DNA from: an uncultured Oscillospiraceae bacterium
GTDB taxonomy: Bacteria; Bacillota; Clostridia; Oscillospirales; Oscillospiraceae
DNA: 64,000 bases
NCBI GenBank assembly: GCA_934573855.1
Contig: CAKTMF010000006.1
Coordinates: 62,001-126,000 of the forward strand
Reading direction: 5' to 3'
Shown: in pieces, positions 1-6,133 of the stretch
Position numbering within the stretch: the stretch's first letter is position 1
Layout of the letters: every line of letters begins with the position of its first letter
The notes under the pieces: model-generated
The model's database searches: none
What the model saw: the letters and a program-made list of their open reading frames with translations, nothing else
Told to the model about the DNA's origin: nothing
Program-made: the position numbers and the translations under genes

Positions 1-127
1 CGACGACCGAGGAGGAAAAATCCTTGAGATAGTCGTGAACGACAAACTCATACTTTTCGCCGAAGTGCTTTCCGAGTCCCTTTATGAGGACCTCGAGGAC
101 GGGCAGGATCTCTTCTATGGAGTTCAT
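1..127 (-). CDS. YheO-like PAS/HTH transcriptional regulator, N-terminal part (cut by window edge)
   Basis: This is the beginning of a minus-strand gene that runs off the left end. The first 42 residues are visible and start with MNSIEEILPVLEVL; the stretch KHFGEKYEFVVHDY resembles the start of the PAS-type domain of the YheO/DauR family, whose members carry a C-terminal helix-turn-helix. The start at 127 lies 15 bases after the end of the RidA gene, so the two are probably one transcript. YheO-type regulators are often found beside Rid proteins and amino-acid catabolism genes, which supports the call. Only a third or less of the protein is seen, so the DNA-binding half is inferred. Confidence 0.5.
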   Translation of the reverse strand, partial: MNSIEEILPVLEVLIKGLGKHFGEKYEFVVHDYLKDFSSSVV

Positions 128-142
128 TGGCTGAAACCTTCC

Positions 143-520
143 TTAATCTTTTTTGATAGCGATGACGTCGATCTCGACGAGTATGCCGCGGAGCTGGGTG
201 CCGATGGTGGTGCGCGCCGGGTAGGGCTTCGGCATGAGCTTTTCATAGACCGCGTTCATCTCCGCAAAATACTTGATGTCGGAGAGGTAGACGGTGCTTC
301 TCACCACGTCCTCGAGGCTGGACCCCGCCGCCTCAAGCACGGAGGCAAGGTTCTCGATGACCTGTCTGGTCTGCGCCGCGATACCCTCGGCTATCTCACC
401 GGTCTTTGGGTCCGCGGGGCGCTGACCGGCCACGAACACGAAGCGGTCCGCCGCTATCCCCTGGGAATAGGGTCCGGCGGGAGAGGGGGCGTTTGCGGTT
501 ATTATCTGTTTCTTTTCCAT
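143..520 (-). CDS. ridA: RidA family reactive enamine/imine deaminase
   Basis: A 125-residue protein of the normal length for RidA (YjgF/YER057c/UK114), a soluble trimer that hydrolyses reactive 2-aminoacrylate and related imines released by PLP enzymes. Typical segments are visible in order: an N-terminal APSPAGPYSQ motif, FVAGQRPADPKTGE, the helix AAQTRQVIENLASVL, and the C-terminal PARTTIGTQL segment carrying the conserved arginine that binds the carboxylate, followed by VEIDVIA. It is the first gene of a minus-strand pair with the YheO-like regulator and has its own promoter at 558-586. Family assignment is secure; the exact substrate cannot be told. Confidence 0.93.
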   Translation of the reverse strand: MEKKQIITANAPSPAGPYSQGIAADRFVFVAGQRPADPKTGEIAEGIAAQTRQVIENLASVLEAAGSSLEDVVRSTVYLSDIKYFAEMNAVYEKLMPKPYPARTTIGTQLRGILVEIDVIAIKKD

Positions 521-557
521 TTGTATCTGTCCTTTCGTTCAGCCTTTTCTGACTGAA

Positions 558-586
558 ATTATATTACGCGGCGCGGCGTATTTCAA
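558..586 (-). promoter_or_regulatory. Promoter for ridA and the YheO-like gene
   Basis: On the minus strand TTGAAA (581-586) is followed after exactly 17 bases by a perfect TATAAT (558-563), 38 bases before the RidA start codon. It faces away from the LysR promoter at 700-728. Confidence 0.65.
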
Positions 587-699
587 CAATTAATTGAAAG
601 CGTCAACAAATTTTGTATAGTTGTGACGAAATGCACCCTTCCGGTTGTTGCAAAATTAACAAAAAGCGTGTCAATGCCCCGCTGCCGGAAAATATCCTG

Positions 700-728
700 T
701 TGAGTTTTTCGGAATTATCGCATAATAT
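700..728 (+). promoter_or_regulatory. Probable promoter of the LysR-type gene
   Basis: TTGAGT (700-705), 17-base spacer, TAATAT (723-728), about 40 bases before the start codon at 767. Divergent to the ridA promoter, an arrangement in which LysR proteins often control both directions. Confidence 0.45.
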
Positions 729-766
729 AGTGTTCGGCTCATTCAAGTTTCAGATGAGGTGAAGAT

Positions 767-1648
767 ATGCGTGATTACGACTGGCAGATCCTCGTTACGC
801 TCCACAGCACGCAGAGCATTACGAAGACCGCCGAATTGCTTTTTATCTCACAGCCCGCGCTGACAAAAAGGATACAGGCCATAGAGACCGAGCTTGGCGT
901 GCCGCTGCTCATCCGCAGCCGCCAGGGGTCGGTGTTCACCCCCGAGGGCGAGCGTATCGCAAAGAAGGCCGAGAGGATAGTCTCCGCCATAAACGACGCC
1001 AAGAGTGAGGCCGCCTCCGGAAAAGGTACCCCGGAAAAGCTCCGCATAGGCGTGCCGTATTCCTTTGTTAGGTACGCCCTGCCGAACATCCTTACGCTCT
1101 TTACGAAGCGGTACCCCGACGTTGACATCGACATTGTGACGCTCCCGAGCCACGAGGTGGTAAAGTGCGTGGAGGACAGCACGCTCGACCTCTGCTTTGC
1201 CCGCTACGGGGCGGAGGACTCGGCGCTGGAGCGGATACCCTTCTGTGAGGGACAGGCCGCCATAGTATATAACCGCCCGTTCACGCTCGACGAGCTGCCG
1301 GATATCCCGTTCATCGAGTTTCCGAAGAACCCCGGCTCGGCTTCGGCGATAGAGCGCTGGTGGAACGAGCGCTTCGACAGGGAGATGAAGGTGCGCTACA
1401 AGGTCGCCACGGCGGACGCGTGCGTTTCCATGGCGGAGCATGGGCTTGGCTGCTGCATAGTTCTCGACTCGAAATATCTCGAGCGGATGAACAACATTTA
1501 CTATATGCCGATGACCTTCCTCGACGGCACGAAGCTCACGCGCAAAACGTGGATATTCTTCCGCAAGGATACCGGCAGCCGCGCCATCATACAGGACTTC
1601 ATCAGCTGCGCGCTGGAGATACCGAAGGACGACCTTCAGTGGATGTAG
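767..1648 (+). CDS. LysR family transcriptional regulator
   Basis: A 293-residue protein, the standard LysR length. The winged helix-turn-helix lies in residues 1-60, with the recognition region SITKTAELLFISQPALTKRI (17-36), followed by a linker helix and a periplasmic-binding-protein-like effector domain (about 90-290). A GAGGTGA ribosome site precedes the ATG. It is divergently placed to ridA and the YheO-like gene, so it may regulate that pair, an amino-acid or imine-related pathway; this is inference. The stop codon directly abuts the MITE-like element that follows, so its 3' end sits at the element's border. Confidence 0.9.
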   Translation: MRDYDWQILVTLHSTQSITKTAELLFISQPALTKRIQAIETELGVPLLIRSRQGSVFTPEGERIAKKAERIVSAINDAKSEAASGKGTPEKLRIGVPYSFVRYALPNILTLFTKRYPDVDIDIVTLPSHEVVKCVEDSTLDLCFARYGAEDSALERIPFCEGQAAIVYNRPFTLDELPDIPFIEFPKNPGSASAIERWWNERFDREMKVRYKVATADACVSMAEHGLGCCIVLDSKYLERMNNIYYMPMTFLDGTKLTRKTWIFFRKDTGSRAIIQDFISCALEIPKDDLQWM

Positions 1649-1929
1649 GTACCATCAATCGACAAGAGCACACACGCCTGACAGCATGTCTTTTCGGCGC
1701 TTTTTGCCCTTTTCGCCTTGACGGGCGTCAGCCCGCCTGCGTCTCAAAAAACAAAAATCACTCGAAAAATCCAAAGCTGTCAGGTGCAAGCAGTTTTGCC
1801 GGAGCAGAAAAGCGTTCAGGCAATGAAAAGCCCGCAGGCAATACTTTGTGTATTGGCAAGGGCTTTGAGGCGGCATGGGCGTTTTTCTGCCCGTCAAAAC
1901 CGTGTGTGTCCTTGTCAATTGATGGTATC
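1648..1929. repeat. MITE-like element with 29-bp terminal inverted repeats
   Basis: The left end (1648-1676) and the reverse complement of the right end (1901-1929) match at 25 of 29 positions; both carry TACCATCAAT and end in CACACACG. The 282-bp interior has no convincing gene on either strand, but holds a nested stem-loop (AAAGCCC 1827-1833 with GGGCTTT 1860-1866, and an inner CAATAC/GTATTG stem). Size, inverted ends and lack of coding fit a miniature inverted-repeat element or a large structured non-coding element. No clear target duplication is seen and no second copy lies in this window. Confidence 0.55.
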
Positions 1930-1977
1930 ATGCCTTTTAGATATGAGATAAATCCCAAAGCGGTATGAGCGCGGTGA

Positions 1978-2032
1978 TTTACTTTTCCGCGCGGATACGC
2001 TATTATTGGCTCGTTATAAATTTAATTTATAA
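1978..2032 (+). promoter_or_regulatory. Promoter and AT-rich palindrome before the oad operon
   Basis: TTTACT (1978-1983), 17 bases, TATTAT (2001-2006). Immediately downstream, at about 2014-2032, is the palindrome TTATAAATTTAATTTATAA, symmetric but for its centre, in the untranslated leader. It could be an operator, but no cognate regulator is identified. Confidence 0.45.
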
Positions 2033-2046
2033 AAACAGGAGTAGAC

Positions 2047-3432
2047 ATGAAGAAAGTACAATTTACAGAGACGGTACTTCGTGACGCAAGCCAGTCGCTG
2101 GTGGCGACGAGGATGAGCTACAATCAGTTTGAGCCTGTGCTCGAGACCATGGACAAGGCGGGTTTTTATTCCGTCGAGTGCTGGGGCGGCGCAACCTTTG
2201 ACGTGTGCCTGCGTTATCTGAACGAGGATCCGTGGGAAAGACTGCGCAAGATCCGCGAGAAGATGCCCAACACCAAGCTCCAGATGCTGCTTCGCGGCCA
2301 GAACATTCTCGGCTACAAGCACTATCCCGACGACGTCGTGCGCCGCTTCGTGCGCGCCAGCGTCAGAAACGGTATCGACATCATCCGTATTTTCGACGCG
2401 CTCAACGATATAGACAACCTGAAGGTCGCCATCGAGGAGACCGTGAAGTGCGGCGCGACGGCCTCCGGCGCCATCTCCTATACCACCAGCCCTGTGCATA
2501 CTCTCGACAAGTACGTCGAGATGGTCAAGGAAATGGCTCAGATGGGCGTCGGCTCCGTCTGCATAAAGGACATGGCCGGTATCCTCACCCCGCAGAGGGC
2601 CTATGACCTTGTTTCCGCCATCAAGGACGCGGTCGACCTGCCCGTAGTCATGCACACGCACTGCACCACCGGTCTCGCGTTCATGACCTATCTCAAGGGG
2701 ATCGAGGCCGGCGCGGACGTGATCGACACCGCGATCTCCCCCTTCTCCGGCGGCACCTCCCAGCCCGCCACCGAGACGCTGTACTACGCGCTGCGCGAGA
2801 TGGGCTACGACGTGGGACTCGACGAGACCGTCATCAATAAGACTGCGGACTTCTTCAAGTCCGTCCGTGCGGACTTCCTCGCAGACGGCACTCTCAACCC
2901 CATCTCCCTCACCACCGACACGCGCTGCCTCACCTATCAGATACCCGGCGGCATGCTCTCCAATCTCCTCAGCCAGCTCAAAATGCTCAACGCCATCGAC
3001 AAGTTCGAGGAGGTCCTTGTCGAGACCCCCAAGGTCCGCGCCGACATGGGCTATCCTCCCCTCGTGACCCCGACCAGCCAGCTCGTCGGTTCCCAGGCCG
3101 TGCAGAACGTCCTTGCGGGCGAGCGCTACAAGAATGTGGGCGCCGAGATAAAGGCCTACTGCCGCGGCGAATACGGCAAGACCCCCGCGCCCATCAACGA
3201 AGAGGTGCGCGCAAAGATACTCAAGGGCGAGAAGCCCATCGAGGGGCGCTATGCGGCCACCCTGCCCGCCGACGCCTTTGAAAAGGCCGAGGCCGCGCTG
3301 GGCGAGGACGCACGCTGCGAGGAGGACGTACTCAGCTACATCTCCTTCCCGCAGGTAGCGGAGAATTATTTCGCCGCCCGCCGCGCCGCGGAGGAAAACG
3401 TCTGCAATTACAGCATTGAGAGGGTAGAATGA
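2047..3432 (+). CDS. oadA: Oxaloacetate decarboxylase alpha subunit (carboxyltransferase)
   Basis: A 461-residue carboxyltransferase that moves the carboxyl group of oxaloacetate to biotin on the carrier protein, forming pyruvate. The HMGL-like TIM barrel shows TETVLRDASQSL at the N-terminus (R12, D13), the carbamylated-lysine motif CIKDMAG (K174), and the metal-binding HTH pair H203/H205 followed by CTTGLA. The conserved C-terminal carboxylase domain ends near residue 455 and the protein lacks the biotinyl domain that many OadA proteins carry; that domain is encoded separately at 3744. The stop overlaps the next start by two bases. PycB is a close relative, but linkage to oadG and oadB favours the sodium-pump decarboxylase. 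Confidence 0.92.
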   Translation: MKKVQFTETVLRDASQSLVATRMSYNQFEPVLETMDKAGFYSVECWGGATFDVCLRYLNEDPWERLRKIREKMPNTKLQMLLRGQNILGYKHYPDDVVRRFVRASVRNGIDIIRIFDALNDIDNLKVAIEETVKCGATASGAISYTTSPVHTLDKYVEMVKEMAQMGVGSVCIKDMAGILTPQRAYDLVSAIKDAVDLPVVMHTHCTTGLAFMTYLKGIEAGADVIDTAISPFSGGTSQPATETLYYALREMGYDVGLDETVINKTADFFKSVRADFLADGTLNPISLTTDTRCLTYQIPGGMLSNLLSQLKMLNAIDKFEEVLVETPKVRADMGYPPLVTPTSQLVGSQAVQNVLAGERYKNVGAEIKAYCRGEYGKTPAPINEEVRAKILKGEKPIEGRYAATLPADAFEKAEAALGEDARCEEDVLSYISFPQVAENYFAARRAAEENVCNYSIERVE

Positions 3433-3740
3433 TGACTATACTTGAAGCCTTTATTTATTCGCTCCTCGGCATGGCGGTCGTGTTCTTCGCGCTCGTACTG
3501 CTCATGCTCATCATCCATGTGATGACACTGTTCACCGACAGGAAAAAGAGCGAACCGGCCCCCGCCCCCGCGGCGGCTCCTGCCGAGCCTCCCAAGGCTG
3601 CCCCCGGCAGCGCCGGCGAGCTGAAGCTCTACGATACCGAGCCGCGCACCGCCGCCATGATAATGGCCATCGTCGCGGACGATCTGGGATATCCCGTAAA
3701 CGAACTGCGGTTCAAGTCGATAAAGAAAGTTGAGGAGTAA
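3429..3740 (+). CDS. oadG: Oxaloacetate decarboxylase gamma chain (OadG)
   Basis: A 103-residue small membrane subunit. One transmembrane helix occupies about residues 10-32 (SLLGMAVVFFALVLLMLII), followed by a Pro/Ala-rich flexible linker and a short C-terminal domain. In known pumps gamma holds the complex together and speeds decarboxylation through a bound zinc. It overlaps oadA by two bases and is followed three bases later by the biotin carrier gene, so translation is probably coupled. Sequence is poorly conserved in this family; position and topology carry the call. Confidence 0.85.
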   Translation: MMTILEAFIYSLLGMAVVFFALVLLMLIIHVMTLFTDRKKSEPAPAPAAAPAEPPKAAPGSAGELKLYDTEPRTAAMIMAIVADDLGYPVNELRFKSIKKVEE

Positions 3741-3743
3741 ACC

Positions 3744-4133
3744 ATGAAATATAAAGTGACTCTTAAGGGCGTGACATATGAGGTCGAGGTCGAACACGGC
3801 GAGGCCATGATAACCGACGAATACGCGGCCTACGCCCCCGCCCCCGCGGCGGCTCCCGCTGCTGCCCCCGCGGCGCCCGTCTCCGCCCCTGCCGCTCCTG
3901 CGGCTCCCGTGACTGCCGCTGCCGGGACACCCGTTACCTCTCCCCTGCCCGGAAACGTTCTTTCCATCAAGGCAAGCGTCGGACAGGCCGTCAAGGCCGG
4001 CGACGTCCTCGTACTCGTCGAGGCCATGAAGATGGAAAACGAGATCCCCGCCCCCTGTGACGGCGTGGTAAAGCAGATACTCGTCAACAAGGGCGCGGTG
4101 GTCGCCACCGGTGATACCCTGCTGGTCATCTGA
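3744..4133 (+). CDS. Biotin carrier protein of the decarboxylase
   Basis: A 129-residue biotinyl-domain protein. The N-terminal segment KYKVTLKGVTYEVEVE is followed by an Ala/Pro-rich hinge (about residues 30-62) and a C-terminal biotinyl fold with the canonical EAMKMEN motif, whose lysine K96 would be biotinylated. It shuttles carboxyl groups from the alpha subunit to the membrane-bound beta subunit, as GcdC or MmdC do in related pumps. Start codon is four bases after the oadG stop with a GAGG-type ribosome site. Confidence 0.92.
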   Translation: MKYKVTLKGVTYEVEVEHGEAMITDEYAAYAPAPAAAPAAAPAAPVSAPAAPAAPVTAAAGTPVTSPLPGNVLSIKASVGQAVKAGDVLVLVEAMKMENEIPAPCDGVVKQILVNKGAVVATGDTLLVI

Positions 4134-4142
4134 GGAGGAAGT

Positions 4143-5330
4143 ATGGATATACTGAATACCCTCTCCCTCCTGTGGGAGACCTCCGGCTTCCATATGCTCA
4201 TGGCTGACTGGCGGCAGATCGTGATGATCGCCATTGCCTGCGTGCTGCTGTATCTCGGTCTTGTGAAGCAGTTCGAGCCGCTGCTGCTGGTCGGCATCGC
4301 CTTCGGCATGCTGCTCACCAACCTGCCCGGCTCCGAGATGTACCACCCCGAGCTTTGGGACGCCTATATCGCCGGCGAGCTGAGACTCACCGACATCATC
4401 CATGACGGCGGGCTTTTGGACATACTCTATATCGGCGTCAAGGCCGGTATCTATCCCTCGCTCATCTTCATGGGCGTCGGCGCGATGACCGACTTCGGCC
4501 CCCTGATCGCGAACCCCAAGAGTCTTCTTCTCGGCGCCGCGGCACAGCTCGGTATCTTTGCCGCGTTCCTCATGGCTATCGGCCTCTTCGGCTTTGCCCC
4601 CAACGTCGCCGCCTCCATCGGCATTATCGGCGGCGCCGACGGCCCCACCGCCATTTGGCTCACCAGTAAGCTCGCCCCCGATTATCTCGCGCCCATCGCC
4701 ATCGCGGCCTACTCCTACATGGCGCTCATCCCGCTCATCCAGCCGCCGGTGATGAGGCTTCTCACCACCAAGGAGGAGCGCGAGTGCAAGATGGAGCAGC
4801 TCCGCCCCGTCAGCAAGACCGAGAAGGTCCTCTTCCCCATCATCGTCACCGTGTTCGTCTGCCTGCTCCTGCCTTCGGTAGCGCCGCTGCTGGGCTGCCT
4901 CATGCTGGGCAACCTCTTCAAGGAATCCGGCCTTACCGACCGTCTTTCCGACACCGCGCAAAACGCCATGATGAACATCGTCACCATCTTCCTCTCCACC
5001 TCCGTGGGCGCGACCGCGCGCTTTGACCGCTTCCTCACCTGGCAGACCATCTTCATCGTGGTGCTGGGACTCATAGCCTTTGAGTTCGCCACCGTGGGCG
5101 GACTGCTGCTGGGCAAGCTGATGTACAAGCTCTCCGGCGGCAAGATCAATCCGCTCATCGGCTCCGCCGGTGTATCCGCGGTGCCTATGGCCGCCCGCGT
5201 CTCCCAGAAGGAGGGCCAGCGCGCCAATCCCACCAACTTCCTGCTGATGCATGCCATGGGCCCCAACGTGGCGGGCGTCATCGGCTCCGCCGTCGCCGCG
5301 GGCTTCCTTCTCGCCATCTTCGGCGGCTGA
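4143..5330 (+). CDS. oadB: Sodium-translocating decarboxylase beta subunit (OadB)
   Basis: A 395-residue, very hydrophobic protein with about ten membrane segments. It decarboxylates carboxybiotin and couples this to export of two sodium ions. The hallmark GGADGPTAIW segment (around residues 160-170), which contains the essential aspartate, is present, as is the conserved C-terminal region ending in GPNVAGVIGSAVAAG. It is the last gene of the oad operon, nine bases after the biotin carrier, and is followed by a hairpin at 5351. Together the four genes build a primary sodium pump that stores decarboxylation energy. Confidence 0.94.
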   Translation: MDILNTLSLLWETSGFHMLMADWRQIVMIAIACVLLYLGLVKQFEPLLLVGIAFGMLLTNLPGSEMYHPELWDAYIAGELRLTDIIHDGGLLDILYIGVKAGIYPSLIFMGVGAMTDFGPLIANPKSLLLGAAAQLGIFAAFLMAIGLFGFAPNVAASIGIIGGADGPTAIWLTSKLAPDYLAPIAIAAYSYMALIPLIQPPVMRLLTTKEERECKMEQLRPVSKTEKVLFPIIVTVFVCLLLPSVAPLLGCLMLGNLFKESGLTDRLSDTAQNAMMNIVTIFLSTSVGATARFDRFLTWQTIFIVVLGLIAFEFATVGGLLLGKLMYKLSGGKINPLIGSAGVSAVPMAARVSQKEGQRANPTNFLLMHAMGPNVAGVIGSAVAAGFLLAIFGG

Positions 5331-5350
5331 AAAACCGTATAAAGCAAATG

Positions 5351-5380
5351 TGGCCGCGCGTCCGAAGGGACGCGCGGCCA
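5351..5380. terminator. Hairpin after oadB
   Basis: A 13-bp perfect stem, TGGCCGCGCGTCC with GGACGCGCGGCCA, separated by four bases. It lies between two converging genes and probably stops both; the following T-tract is weak. Confidence 0.6.
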
Positions 5381-5389
5381 TCAGTTTCA

Positions 5390-5635
5390 TTATACCAATA
5401 CCTCCGATGTCTTTTTTGCCTTCGTCGGAGCGGTCTTACGGCAGAGTATGTAGTCCGTCGTCACGCCGTAGAAGTCGGCAAGCGTAATTAAGTGCCGTAT
5501 AGGCAGCTCGTTTGCCCCGCGCTCATAGCGTGCGTACATGGTTTGCGATGTTCCGAGGACCGTGGCGACGTCCTGCTGGGTAAGGTCGCGGTCCTCACGA
5601 AGGTCGCGGATCCTCTGACGGTAATTCATAGGCAC
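5390..5635 (-). CDS. Small Xre-family helix-turn-helix regulator
   Basis: An 81-residue protein that is essentially one Cro/C1-type DNA-binding domain: IRDLREDRDLTQQDVATVLG, then SQTMYARYERG as recognition helix region and LPIRHLITLADFYGVTTDYILC at the end. Such regulators act as dimers on palindromes. Its own promoter region (5663-5711) and the promoter of the divergent kinase operon (5929-5957) carry similar AGTAAA/TTTACT palindromes directly against the -10 box, so the likely job is autorepression plus control of the signalling cassette. That link is inferred from site placement. Confidence 0.85.
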   Translation of the reverse strand: MPMNYRQRIRDLREDRDLTQQDVATVLGTSQTMYARYERGANELPIRHLITLADFYGVTTDYILCRKTAPTKAKKTSEVLV

Positions 5636-5662
5636 CTCACAGAAAAGTTATGCCCATAGAAT

Positions 5663-5711
5663 AGTATAGTAAACTTTTTTACACTTGAGTTTAGTGAATA
5701 TATTTACTAAA
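5663..5711 (-). promoter_or_regulatory. Promoter of the Xre gene with two operator-like palindromes
   Basis: On the minus strand a TATACT -10 box (5663-5668) is immediately preceded by the palindrome-like site AGTAAACTTTTTTACACT (5668-5685). A second, almost perfect 16-bp palindrome AGTGAATATATTTACT lies at 5693-5708. Site placement over the promoter suggests repression of the gene's own transcription. Confidence 0.6.
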
Positions 5712-5928
5712 ATTATTTTTTTCCGGCATTTATTTGGTCTTTTCAAGGGATAAAATGCTCCTTTTATACTGCTGACTTCCACGCCGGAGGAGGCACTTTA
5801 CTGCGTTTGGACCCATACACGCTGCAAAGCACTTTTGCCGTGACAAACGAAAAAAGCGCCCCTTTTCAGCTCCCTGCAAAGCGCCGTGCGGCCGTCTCAG
5901 CCGCCCGTGAAAATGTCCGTTTTTTTTG

Positions 5929-5957
5929 TTGACTTAAGTAAACATATTTACTATACT
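5929..5957 (+). promoter_or_regulatory. Promoter of the kinase cassette with operator in its spacer
   Basis: TTGACT (5929-5934) and TATACT (5952-5957) are separated by exactly 17 bases. The spacer contains the palindrome AGTAAACATATTTACT (5937-5952), which matches the two sites in front of the Xre gene and sits in the same place relative to the -10 box. This is the best promoter in the 498-base gap 5636-6133; the rest of that gap (about 5712-5928) shows nothing I can name. Confidence 0.7.
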
Positions 5958-6133
5958 TAATTTGATATATGTATATTTTGGCATTTTCCATTAAAGCAGA
6001 ATGCCTTTCCATATATGCCGGAAAACCGGCTTTTTCCGAGTAAGCATCCAATTTTCTGAAACCTTTTTTACACACATTTTGATTTTTGTGAACACAGTAC
6101 ACCAAAGGATTTTATAAGACCGGGAGAGAAGAT
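5958..6133 (+). promoter_or_regulatory. Structured 5' leader of the kinase cassette
   Basis: A leader of about 170 bases with two stem-loops: GGCATT (5980-5985) with AATGCC (6000-6005), and GCCGG-AAAA-CCGGC (6017-6030) followed directly by five T (6031-6035). The second looks like a short, weak intrinsic terminator placed before the first gene, so it might attenuate read-through. Confidence 0.35.

Noticed and set aside
775..1182. Frames antisense to the LysR gene
   Set aside because: Shadow frames; the plus-strand gene has a full family match.
3408..5390. 660-codon open frame on the minus strand over the oad genes
   Set aside because: Antisense to four well-identified genes; composition (Gly/Asp/His-rich) is that of a GC-rich shadow frame and it has no ribosome site or family signature.
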